DNA of 20,076 nucleotides, taken from Archaeoglobaceae archaeon. Its GTDB lineage: Archaea; Halobacteriota; Archaeoglobi; Archaeoglobales; Archaeoglobaceae. A program made the position numbers and the translations under genes. The notes beneath the pieces were generated by a model. That model worked only from the letters and a program-made list of their open reading frames with translations. It was not told the DNA's origin and made no database searches. The stretch lies in NCBI GenBank assembly GCA_027038095.1, contig JALVYA010000006.1, positions 1 to 20,076 of the forward strand, read 5' to 3'. Shown piece after piece: positions 7,420-13,868 of the stretch. Position 1 is the first letter of the stretch. Every line of letters starts with the position of its first letter.

Positions 7420-8157
7420 TTACTGCTTCTTCAACTCTTCTCTTATTTTCTCGTTGGCTCTGTCTATGTAAGCTTTGAGTTCATCACCTTCCACGCTTTT
7501 CGCTTCTTTTTCAGTTATGATGACGAGTTCAACTCCATCCTCGCTCAGCTCCCCCTCTATCGCTTTACCCATTGCAATCATGGCCTCCACCACCGCCTCG
7601 TCAACGCTCATGTCATCCCTGTAAACGTTCTCAAAGTGCTCTATGACTATGCTCCTTCCCGAACCTATTGAAGTTGCCTTGTATTCGAGCAGAGCGCCGC
7701 TCGGATCGGTCTCAAATAGCCTCGGTGAGTTATCGAATCCAGCTATCAGAAGAGAAACGCCAAAGGGTCGAACTCCTCCAAACTGGGTGTACTGCTGTTT
7801 GAAGTCGCAGATTTTCTTTGCAAGATCCTTGACGCTTATGGGTTCATCGTACGTAAGCCTGTTTATCTGCGCCTCAACTCTCGCCCTCTCCACAAGCACT
7901 CTCGCATCAGCTACGAGTCCAGAGGTAGCTGCGTATATGTGATCGTCTATTCTGTAGATTTTTTCGATGGTTGTAACCTCAAGCAGTTTGCTCGCAACCC
8001 TTCTGTCTGCTAACAAAAGCACAGCCTCTCTGGTTTTGACACCTATAGCCGTTGCTCCCCTTTTCACAGCCTCTCTCGCATACTCAACCTGAAACAGCCT
8101 GCCATCAGGGCTGAATACCGTAATTGCCCTGTCGTATCCCATCTGCGGTAAATGCAT
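7420..8157 (-). CDS. psmA: Proteasome alpha subunit
   Basis: The alpha subunit (245 residues) forms the outer rings of the 20S proteasome, which gate substrate entry and dock the PAN or Cdc48 ATPases. The signature YDRAITVFSPDGRLFQVEYA (8-27) is the N-terminal alpha-subunit helix/gate region; GATAIGVKT and the LLADRRVASKLLE segment follow. It has no threonine nucleophile, as expected of an alpha subunit, and the beta subunit is not in the window. A strong Shine-Dalgarno GGAGGTGA precedes the ATG. It is separated from rnp2 upstream by about 190 bp of AT-rich DNA, so it may have its own promoter within the superoperon. Confidence 0.97.
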   Translation of the reverse strand: MHLPQMGYDRAITVFSPDGRLFQVEYAREAVKRGATAIGVKTREAVLLLADRRVASKLLEVTTIEKIYRIDDHIYAATSGLVADARVLVERARVEAQINRLTYDEPISVKDLAKKICDFKQQYTQFGGVRPFGVSLLIAGFDNSPRLFETDPSGALLEYKATSIGSGRSIVIEHFENVYRDDMSVDEAVVEAMIAMGKAIEGELSEDGVELVIITEKEAKSVEGDELKAYIDRANEKIREELKKQ

Positions 8158-8350
8158 GTGTTCACCTCCGTAACACTCATTTCAATTCTGATTTTGCACC
8201 AGTTTCTGCACGGTTATTCATTTTTAATTTTCCATCTACAATTCAATTACTATCTATTATCTAAATTTATTTTTAATGCCAGCACCACCGACTGCTGACG
8301 AGTTTTACCGCATTTTTGCAGCAACTCAACTCAGATATTACTCCTCGTAT
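8158..8350 (-). promoter_or_regulatory. AT-rich leader/promoter region of psmA
   Basis: This 193-bp gap is the largest break in the superoperon. Next to psmA it holds the Shine-Dalgarno GGAGGTGA (8161-8168 region). Further upstream on the minus strand lie AT-rich TATA-like tracts around 8220-8230 and 8262-8276, and a small stem CAGCA/TGCTG at 8280-8297. No ORF or recognisable C/D-box RNA was found. An internal promoter allowing psmA-SBDS-exosome expression apart from the RNase P genes is an inference. Confidence 0.45.
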
Positions 8351-8764
8351 TTATTTCTTTACACTATCGCTGGTTAAAGACAGAAACCTTCTGCACCCCT
8401 TAATCGTTCCGCTAACGCCAAGTGTCTTTACGGCCACCCTCTCATTTCCAAGGTCTGTTATTAGTGTCAGAGCCGCTATCACGAATTCCACCCTGTCTCT
8501 GCTGCACCTTATTATTCCTTCCATGCTTTTCTCGTCGAAGTGCTCTATTCTCAGCCCGACGTTTCCGTACCACTCTCCGTAAAGGGAAAGCACGTTCTGC
8601 CAGAGCTCATGCCACAGGTTCCGGGCAATGTCAGAACCAGCGCTTTCGAAACCTGAGCTTCCGGAACCTGAAGAGGTTGAATCACCTCTGTTTGACCTGT
8701 CTGAAACGATCTTAAACGCTATGTACCTCTTCTTTTTCCTCAGAGCAGGTGGCAAGCCTTTCAA
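8351..8764 (-). CDS. rnp2: RNase P protein component 2 (Pop5 homologue)
   Basis: A small archaeal RNase P protein of 137 residues with the Pop5 ferredoxin-like fold; it pairs with Rnp3 (Rpp30) to activate the catalytic RNA that removes tRNA 5' leaders. KGLPPALRKKKRYIAFKIVSD is the expected Pop5 N-terminus. A 15-20 residue stretch rich in Gly and Ser (SNRGDSTSSGSGSSGFESAGS) is inserted before the LWHELWQNVLSLYGEWYG helix, a lineage-specific low-complexity loop. The frame is open to an ATG at 8794 lacking any Shine-Dalgarno. The TTG at 8764 has GGGTGA just upstream, formed by the end and stop codon of rnp3, so I favour the TTG start, with moderate confidence. Confidence 0.85.
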   Translation of the reverse strand: MKGLPPALRKKKRYIAFKIVSDRSNRGDSTSSGSGSSGFESAGSDIARNLWHELWQNVLSLYGEWYGNVGLRIEHFDEKSMEGIIRCSRDRVEFVIAALTLITDLGNERVAVKTLGVSGTIKGCRRFLSLTSDSVKK

Positions 8765-8768
8765 ACTC

Positions 8769-9431
8769 TCACCCGCTCTCAATTTCAACTCCATCTATGA
8801 TGTAGTTCTCGTCAACGAGTCTTCTGTAAATTCTCGTGCTCGTGTTTCTCAGCGATTCAAGAAATTCAAGCTCGTCAATCCCGGCATCTCTTGCAAGCAG
8901 GGAGAAAAAGCGGTACAGCTGATACCTCGGCCTGAGTTCGAGCTCTTTTTCCGCACCGCTTGTAACCATGAACGGCGTGCCAAACTTCACGAGCAGTTTG
9001 AAGAGAAGTCTTGTTTCGTCAAGGAGTTTCATTCTTTTAAATCCTCTAACTCTGAGAAATTTTGAAAGGGAAACCTCAATCACAACATCCTTCTCCGCTG
9101 CGAGCTTCACTGAAGCGTAGTCGAGTTTTCTCCTTTCAGAATCCAGTATCACGTGAACCTTTTTCCTCATTATTGCTTCCCTGTTCACCTTCACGTCCGA
9201 GCTCAAAACTCCTATGAAGCCTTTCGCTCTCCTCAGCTTCTTTTTCAGCTCGCTGACGTTATCAGCTTCGATGAGCGTGCCCGGATACACGGTATTCTGA
9301 CCGTTTTTCTCATCATTAAAACAGTTTTGAGAGTCGTTTTGAAAGCACACAGCGAGGTCGTACCCTTCAAAGAGTTCAGACTGTTTCAGGCTGAACCTGA
9401 CGAAGTCTACGTACCTGCTTTTACAGCTCAT
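8769..9431 (-). CDS. rnp3: RNase P protein component 3 (Rpp30 homologue)
   Basis: The TIM-barrel RNase P subunit (220 residues), partner of Rnp2 in the archaeal RNase P holoenzyme. Family features include the GYDLAVCFQND strand, AKGFIGVLSSDVKVNREAI, LDSERRKLDYASVKLAAEKDV (an AVEIxL-like strand follows as VVIEVSLSKFL) and LVKFGTPFMVTSGAEKELELRPRYQL. The start ATG is buried in the end of the upstream gene (ATGAGCTGTAA, 11-base overlap). The stop codon is part of the Shine-Dalgarno proposed for rnp2. Sequence is rather diverged from well-studied Rpp30 proteins; position between COG1325 and Pop5 genes strengthens the call. Confidence 0.9.
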   Translation of the reverse strand: MSCKSRYVDFVRFSLKQSELFEGYDLAVCFQNDSQNCFNDEKNGQNTVYPGTLIEADNVSELKKKLRRAKGFIGVLSSDVKVNREAIMRKKVHVILDSERRKLDYASVKLAAEKDVVIEVSLSKFLRVRGFKRMKLLDETRLLFKLLVKFGTPFMVTSGAEKELELRPRYQLYRFFSLLARDAGIDELEFLESLRNTSTRIYRRLVDENYIIDGVEIESG

Positions 9432-9909
9432 GTTCGATCTCCTCGATTACGTCCCTGATAGCATTCAGAGCAACCTCTTTTCTGGATGGATACGTCACAA
9501 TTTTTATTTTAACAGCTATCGGATCCTCACTGCCGAGCACGAGCTCACCCAGATATGCCTTCTGCTTATCCAGCCTTATGTGCAGCACGTTACCGGCATC
9601 GATTCTGTCTTCCAGACTTTTTTTAAGCTGTTCGAGTTCTCCACTCTCCTTTAATTTGCTGAAAACGTGATTTAAAAATTCTCTTATCTTTTTTCTGTCC
9701 TTTATCTCCACTTCGAGAAACTTCAGCTCGTTACCGTAATGACCTTTCGCCCTGCTGACCTCTATTTCAAATTCAAACGGAAATAGTTCAGCTATTGCCT
9801 CACCAACCTTCTCCATATCTTCAGTTGAATGGACAACTGCCGAAACCGTTACTCTGTCAATCCGGTAATTTTTCTTCTTTGATTTTTTTGCCTTTTTTGC
9901 CTTCTTCAC
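9421..9909 (-). CDS. COG1325 RNA-binding protein (DUF54), predicted exosome-associated
   Basis: A basic protein of about 162 residues, first gene of the superoperon here. After a Lys/Ala-rich leader (KKAKKAKKSKKKNYR) comes a fold beginning IDRVTVSAVVHSTEDMEKVGEAIAELFPF, the opening of the DUF54/COG1325 family, predicted from gene context to be exosome-associated. RAKGHYGNELKFLEVEI and the ILHIRLDKQKAYLGEL-like segment (here VLHIRLDKQKAYLGEL) fit the family. The frame extends to a GTG at 9966, but a TATA box (9931-9940) lies inside that extension. The GTG at 9909 is 26 bp downstream of it, giving a leaderless start with the basic leader. Its biochemical function is unknown. Confidence 0.85.
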   Translation of the reverse strand: MKKAKKAKKSKKKNYRIDRVTVSAVVHSTEDMEKVGEAIAELFPFEFEIEVSRAKGHYGNELKFLEVEIKDRKKIREFLNHVFSKLKESGELEQLKKSLEDRIDAGNVLHIRLDKQKAYLGELVLGSEDPIAVKIKIVTYPSRKEVALNAIRDVIEEIEHEL

Positions 9910-9930
9910 AACCTGCAGGCATCGGTTACA

Positions 9931-9940
9931 GCTTTTAAGG
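9931..9940 (-). promoter_or_regulatory. TATA box heading the exosome superoperon
   Basis: Minus-strand CCTTAAAAGC, 26 bp upstream of the GTG at 9909. Its position inside the longest open frame argues for the shorter COG1325 protein and for a leaderless superoperon transcript. Confidence 0.5.
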
Positions 9941-10004
9941 GTTATTGATACCTGATGTAGCTGCACCTTTATGTGTCGAGCTGTACCCGCTTCAACCTGC
10001 GTTT

Positions 10005-10028
10005 GAATAGTAAATCGAATAGTAAATT
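10005..10028. repeat. 12-bp tandem direct repeat
   Basis: GAATAGTAAATC is followed directly by GAATAGTAAATT, two copies differing at the last base. It lies in the 180-bp gap between the cytochrome gene and the superoperon's first gene, about 90 bp upstream of the latter. Confidence 0.7.
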
Positions 10029-10068
10029 AGCGATAAATCCAGAGAATACAATGATAAAAAGAAAATAA

Positions 10069-10090
10069 AAAGTTGAAGTAAAGTTGAAGT
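10069..10090. repeat. 11-bp perfect tandem direct repeat with T-rich terminator context
   Basis: Two exact adjacent copies of AAAGTTGAAGT begin four bases past the cytochrome stop codon. Read on the minus strand the tract is pyrimidine-rich and continues into TTTTTATTTTCTTTTTATC (10044-10071), which probably acts as the U-rich terminator of the cytochrome transcript. Confidence 0.65.
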
Positions 10091-10094
10091 TTAA

Positions 10095-10910
10095 CTAAAT
10101 CTTCGGGTGCCCCTCCATTTCATCTACCAGCGTTATGTTCTTCGTGTGGCACTCCCAGCACGCCATTTTTCCTCTTGTGTCCTGCAGAGAACTTCCCTTG
10201 CAGTGGCAGGCTCTGCACTTCATCGTAACGTTGTCCAGCGGATACTTCGGTACGAATGTTCCCGCCTTCATCTCGTTAAGCAGCTCGACGAGCTTTTTTG
10301 CCACGTCAGCAGCTAACCTGCCGCACCTCTCCTCCCTTTCCCTGGAGAACGCTTTGTAACCCGAGCTCTTGCACCAGTTGCTGACCGAAACGTGGCAGAG
10401 GGGAGAATTGGCTTTTGATTTTGGAAATGGGCTGAGGTCAGACTTTACCGGGTGTTCCGGCACGTACTCCGGTAAAGGTGTGTACTCGTACCACGAAAAC
10501 AGTTCGTTGATTACTGCGTCAGCCTCCTTCTCCGGCAGAACCATGTAACACACCATTGCCGCCCCGTTCAGTGCACCGCAGAGAGTTGCCCAGCCCGAAA
10601 CTCCGGCTTTTCCGTAAACGGTTATCAGCGTTGGGAATGAAGAGTAGGGCTCTCCAATTTTATCGGCGAGAGATTGAACGACTGCGTTGACCACACCGTA
10701 CATGCAGTGGTGGTGCATGTAGCTTTCGTAAGCTATGTCAGCCGCTTTATCGGGATCGAGTTTGACGTACGGCCAGGGTACCTGCGAGAACTTTGCTGTT
10801 TGAGTAACTGTTTGGTTGTGCGTAACCGGCTTGTTCTCCGTACATCCGAGTCCAGCAGCAGCAGCGGCAACAGCACCCATTAATCCCAGAAATCCTCTCC
10901 TCGTAATCAT
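10095..10910 (-). CDS. Split-Soret-type dihaem cytochrome c, Tat-exported
   Basis: A 271-residue secreted haem protein. MITRRGFLGLMGAVAAAAAGLGC is a twin-arginine signal with a lipobox-like cysteine (Cys23), so it is probably exported folded and anchored outside the membrane. The mature part has the C_GCAxxG_C_C cysteine-rich layout (MHHHC at 66-69, CG at 111-112, Cys121, Cys172, Cys180, Cys196). At the C-terminus are two c-type haem sites, CRACH (232-236) and CWECH (251-255). This combination matches split-Soret cytochrome c, first known from Desulfovibrio, a dimer with two haems per subunit at the interface. A role in sulfur or metal respiration is inferred. No haem-lyase or partner oxidoreductase gene lies nearby. 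A TATA element 26 bp upstream suggests a leaderless single-gene transcript. Confidence 0.85.
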   Translation of the reverse strand: MITRRGFLGLMGAVAAAAAGLGCTENKPVTHNQTVTQTAKFSQVPWPYVKLDPDKAADIAYESYMHHHCMYGVVNAVVQSLADKIGEPYSSFPTLITVYGKAGVSGWATLCGALNGAAMVCYMVLPEKEADAVINELFSWYEYTPLPEYVPEHPVKSDLSPFPKSKANSPLCHVSVSNWCKSSGYKAFSREREERCGRLAADVAKKLVELLNEMKAGTFVPKYPLDNVTMKCRACHCKGSSLQDTRGKMACWECHTKNITLVDEMEGHPKI

Positions 10911-10930
10911 GTCTGTTAGTTTTACATGTC

Positions 10931-10943
10931 CAATAAATAAATT
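10931..10943 (-). promoter_or_regulatory. Putative TATA element of the cytochrome gene
   Basis: Minus-strand AAATTTATTTATTG is centred about 26 bp upstream of the ATG at 10910, without a Shine-Dalgarno in between. The whole region is AT-rich, which lowers specificity. Confidence 0.4.
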
Positions 10944-11090
10944 TTTTTAATTTTATTTTTCAAAATAATTAAAATAATGGGGTTATTGAAATCTGGAAAC
11001 AATCATAATTGTAAAATAATGGATAGGCCAGCTCTTTTAGTAATTTCGTAGATGACGATACAATTGAATTTTTGACAGTTCAACGGAAGG

Positions 11091-11108
11091 GAAAATTTCG
11101 AAAATTTC
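11091..11108. repeat. 9-bp tandem repeat with internal palindrome, possible operator
   Basis: GAAAATTTC occurs twice head to tail, creating the palindrome TTTCGAAA at the junction. It lies about 30-45 bp upstream of the dtdA TATA box, where archaeal activators often bind. A regulator is not identified. Confidence 0.5.
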
Positions 11109-11135
11109 TCAAGTTTAAAATTCTGAAAATCGGCC

Positions 11136-11146
11136 AAAAATATTAA
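11136..11146 (+). promoter_or_regulatory. TATA box of dtdA (and probably the tRNA)
   Basis: AAAAATATTAA is centred about 28 bp upstream of the dtdA ATG at 11169, giving a leaderless or very short-leader mRNA. No comparable element precedes the tRNA, so this may drive both. Confidence 0.55.
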
Positions 11147-11168
11147 GCAGGCAGGTTATCTTTCATTC

Positions 11169-12035
11169 ATGGAATGTACAATCGTCCTGTGCAGCAGAGT
11201 CGATCCAGCATCCATGAACATAAAAAACAGGCTGCTCGAAATGTTTGGGTGTAAGGGCGAGAGAGTTGAAGACGGTTTAACGCTAATGGAGCTTGAAGGT
11301 ATAGATGCGTGCATAGTTGAAATCGAGCAAAGGCTGATTTACGCTGACGGAATAGACAAAAAAATACGCGAGGTATTTAACGTGTCTCCAGTGGAGATTG
11401 TTTTTGCGTCACGCCACACGAGCAAGGATGGGAGGAGGTTGCTTTCATGCCACGTTTCGGGAAACGTTGCCACTGCAGACTACGGAGGAAAGCCGTACTC
11501 TCTTGCAAAGCCATCTCCAGCCACTATGAAGAATTACGCCTTAACTCTTGTAGAAAAGATGAAGGAATACGAGCTTGAAGATTACACGTTCAGTCTGGAA
11601 GTCACGCACCACGGTCCAAGTGAAATAGACGTACCCTCAGCCTTTTACGAGATCGGCTCAACTGAGACTGAGTGGAAGGATGAAAGGGCAGCGAAAGCTG
11701 TTGCTGAGTCAATAGCAGAGGCAATAACGTGTGAGAAGAGGGACTGGGTGGTTGCAGTTGGGGTTGGAGGAACTCACTACGCTCCAAGGCAGACCGAGCT
11801 TGAGCTGTCAACTGAGATTGCCTTTGCTCACAACTTTGCAAAGTACACGTTTGATGGCTTAAACAGCAGTTTTCTGAAGAAAGCAATAGAGCTGAGCGAG
11901 GCAGAAATAGTTGTTATAGACGAAAAGTCAACGGTATCTAAGGTGAAAAAGATGGTTGCCGAAGTCTGCGACGAAATCGGCGTGGAGATGTTCAAGGCAA
12001 AGCAGGCAAAAAAGAGTTTTGCCCCGGTGGGGTAG
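11169..12035 (+). CDS. dtdA: D-aminoacyl-tRNA deacylase, archaeal/plant type
   Basis: A 288-residue deacylase of the DTD2 (GEK1-like) family that hydrolyses D-amino acids from mischarged tRNA, protecting translation. Family motifs: FASRHTSKDG (79-88), GNVATADYGG (98-107), LEVTHHGP (143-150) and GVGGTHYAPR (198-207). The length is close to that of other archaeal members. The C-terminus is unusual in its DNA context: the codons for the last four residues (APVG) and the TAG stop lie inside the mature tRNA-Arg gene. RNase P cleavage of a joint transcript would therefore cut exactly between codons and remove the stop. No Shine-Dalgarno precedes the ATG; a TATA box sits 28 bp upstream. Confidence 0.94.
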   Translation: MECTIVLCSRVDPASMNIKNRLLEMFGCKGERVEDGLTLMELEGIDACIVEIEQRLIYADGIDKKIREVFNVSPVEIVFASRHTSKDGRRLLSCHVSGNVATADYGGKPYSLAKPSPATMKNYALTLVEKMKEYELEDYTFSLEVTHHGPSEIDVPSAFYEIGSTETEWKDERAAKAVAESIAEAITCEKRDWVVAVGVGGTHYAPRQTELELSTEIAFAHNFAKYTFDGLNSSFLKKAIELSEAEIVVIDEKSTVSKVKKMVAEVCDEIGVEMFKAKQAKKSFAPVG

Positions 12036-12092
12036 TGGATATCCTGGGGGTCTCCGGAACCCCTGACCCGGGTTCAATTCCCGGCCGGGGCG
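12021..12092 (+). tRNA. tRNA-Arg with anticodon CCG
   Basis: The sequence folds into a full cloverleaf. The acceptor stem GCCCCGG/CCGGGGC has seven pairs, the D-arm has A14, G18-G19 and A21, and the anticodon stem GGGGT/ACCCC encloses the loop CTCCGGA, giving anticodon CCG for the arginine codon CGG. A 4-base variable loop precedes the T-stem CCGGG/CCCGG with loop TTCAATT. The discriminator is G and CCA is not encoded. I see no intron. The first 15 bases overlap the end of dtdA, and the D-loop supplies the dtdA stop codon. No TATA box is seen 25-30 bp upstream, so it is probably cotranscribed with dtdA. TTTTTGTT follows directly. Confidence 0.95.
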
Positions 12093-12100
12093 TTTTTGTT
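12093..12100 (+). terminator. T-rich terminator after tRNA-Arg
   Basis: TTTTTGTT begins at the base after the tRNA discriminator, a typical archaeal U-rich termination signal. It would end the dtdA-tRNA transcript before the gltX promoter. Confidence 0.55.
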
Positions 12101-12132
12101 CTGAATTGACTGGCAGCAACTTTAACTCTAAA

Positions 12133-12142
12133 CTTTTTTAAG
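12133..12142 (+). promoter_or_regulatory. TATA box of gltX
   Basis: CTTTTTTAAG is centred 26-27 bp upstream of the GTG at 12164, consistent with a leaderless gltX mRNA, and no Shine-Dalgarno intervenes. Confidence 0.55.
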
Positions 12143-12163
12143 TCAGAAGCCTCAGGGTAGCCT

Positions 12164-13867
12164 GTGAAAGACGAAAGAGAGTTGATATTGAAGTACATAG
12201 CCTTAAACGCAGCTAAGTACGGAAAACCGAACGAAAAGGCAGTAATGGGAAAAATTATGGCAGAAGTACCCGAAATGAGAAAAAGAGCCAGAGAAGTTTT
12301 GGAGCTCGTCAGAGAGTGCATAGCCGAGTTCGAAGCGATGGATGAGGAAGAAAGGAGAAAGCTGATTGAGCTGACTGCAAAAAAGGAAGAGAAAAGGGAA
12401 GAGAAAAAAGAGAGTAAAGAGAAGACGCTCCCCGACCTGCCGAAGGCTGAGAAGGGAAAGGTCGTCATGAGGTTTGCTCCAAACCCCAACGGCCCTCCAA
12501 CTCTTGGCTCCGCGAGGGGAATGGTCGTAAACGATGAGTACGCCAAAATTTACGACGGAAAGCTGATAATCAGGTTTGACGACACAGATCCGAGAACGAA
12601 GAGGCCGATGCTCGAAGCTTACGAGTGGTATCTGGAGGATGCTGAATGGTTAGGCGTTAAACCTCACGAAGTTGTTTACGCCTCAAAAAGGATTCCAATG
12701 TACTACGATTACGTGAAAAAACTTCTGGAAATGGAGAAAGCGTATCCCTGCTTCTGCTCGAGGGAGGAGTTCAAGAAGTTCAGGGATAAGGGAATTGAAT
12801 GTCCTCACAGAAACACGCCGGCTGAAAAAGCGCTTGAAATATGGGACAGAATGCTCGCCGGAGAGTTCGACGAGGGAGAGGTAGTTATAAGAATAAAAAC
12901 GGACATGAAGCACAGAGACCCGGCAATAAGGGACTGGGTGGCTTTCAGGATAATAAAAGCCGATCATCCCTTGGTTGGAGACAGGTACACGGTTTACCCG
13001 ACTCTCGACTTCGAGTCTGCAATAGAAGACCACGTGCTGGGCATAACTCACATAATAAGGGGAAAGGATCTGATAGATTCGGAGAGAAGGCAGAGGTACA
13101 TATACGAGTATTTCGGGTGGGAGTACCCGGTAACGAAACACTGGGGTAGAGTGAAAATACACGAGTTTGGAAAGCTGTCCACGAGCGAAATAAGGAAGGA
13201 AATCGAAAAAGGCGTTTACGAGGGCTGGGATGACCCGGCTTTACCGACCATACGGGCTCTCAGAAGGAGGGGATTCAGAGCTGAAGCAATAAGGAAGTTT
13301 CTGCTTTCCCTCGGCGTCGGCGAAAACGACGTGGCTGTGAGCATGAAAAACCTCTACGCGGAGAACAGAAAAATCGTGGACAGAACAGCCAGCAGGTACT
13401 TTTTTGTCTGGGATCCCGTGGCAGTTGAAATAAAAGGGTTGCCGGAAAGCAGAGTCGTCAGAATACCTAAGAAGCCAGAGGGGAATGAGTACAGGGAACT
13501 CACGGGAGAGAAAGACGTTTTGATTGCGGGGGACGACTGGGACAGGTTCGAGGAAGGAGACGTTGTAAGGCTGAAGGATTTCTGCACCGTCAGGGTGAAA
13601 AGCAAGGAAAAAAACCAGCTGGAATTCGTTTCGTGGGAAATGAGCGAAAACGTCAGGAAGGGCAGAAACATAGTGCACTGGCTGAGCTGGAAAGATGGTG
13701 TCGTCTGCGTCGTCATAGGGGACAAACCCCTGCTCAGGTGGGGGGGATTTGCTGAGAAGAATGCGGTTCAGGATGCAGGAAAAGTTGTTCAGTTTGAGAG
13801 GTTTGCCTTCTGTAGAATAGAATTTGCAGACGAGAGCGGAATCAGAGCAATCTACACACATCCGTAA
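12164..13867 (+). CDS. gltX: Glutamyl-tRNA synthetase, archaeal type
   Basis: A 567-residue class I synthetase charging tRNA-Glu. Archaeal enzymes of this type are generally non-discriminating and also make Glu-tRNA-Gln for amidation. It has an archaeal/eukaryotic-type N-terminal helical extension (1-95) with a charged linker (KKEEKREEKKESKEK), then the Rossmann catalytic core from VVMRFAPNPNGPP (100-112). The HIGH signature is TLGS here (113-116) and KMSKS is KLSTS (337-341). The C-terminal part (about 400-567) is a beta-barrel anticodon-binding region. RFDDTDPRTKRP (137-148) is the conserved substrate region. The GTG start follows a TATA box at leaderless spacing. Neighbours dtdA and tRNA-Arg are also translation genes but have their own terminator. 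Confidence 0.95.
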   Translation: MKDERELILKYIALNAAKYGKPNEKAVMGKIMAEVPEMRKRAREVLELVRECIAEFEAMDEEERRKLIELTAKKEEKREEKKESKEKTLPDLPKAEKGKVVMRFAPNPNGPPTLGSARGMVVNDEYAKIYDGKLIIRFDDTDPRTKRPMLEAYEWYLEDAEWLGVKPHEVVYASKRIPMYYDYVKKLLEMEKAYPCFCSREEFKKFRDKGIECPHRNTPAEKALEIWDRMLAGEFDEGEVVIRIKTDMKHRDPAIRDWVAFRIIKADHPLVGDRYTVYPTLDFESAIEDHVLGITHIIRGKDLIDSERRQRYIYEYFGWEYPVTKHWGRVKIHEFGKLSTSEIRKEIEKGVYEGWDDPALPTIRALRRRGFRAEAIRKFLLSLGVGENDVAVSMKNLYAENRKIVDRTASRYFFVWDPVAVEIKGLPESRVVRIPKKPEGNEYRELTGEKDVLIAGDDWDRFEEGDVVRLKDFCTVRVKSKEKNQLEFVSWEMSENVRKGRNIVHWLSWKDGVVCVVIGDKPLLRWGGFAEKNAVQDAGKVVQFERFAFCRIEFADESGIRAIYTHP

Positions 13868-13868
13868 A

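Larger units (their letters stand above)
10911..11168. other. Divergent AT-rich intergenic region
   Basis: This 258-bp gap separates the divergent cytochrome and dtdA genes. It holds the two promoters and a 9-bp tandem repeat (11091-11108). Apart from runs of A and T I see no ORF with a ribosome binding site and no RNA gene. Confidence 0.6.

Noticed and set aside
8199..8350. Possible small RNA between rnp2 and psmA
   Set aside because: No paired C/D boxes, kink-turn or stable long stem was found by eye; the region is better explained as an AT-rich promoter and leader.
11928..12119. Short minus-strand frame with a Pro/Arg-rich product across the tRNA
   Set aside because: This is the common false ORF obtained by translating the complement of a tRNA gene.
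13241..13861. 206-codon open frame antisense to gltX
   Set aside because: It mirrors the conserved GluRS C-terminal region, and its composition follows the codon pattern of the sense strand.
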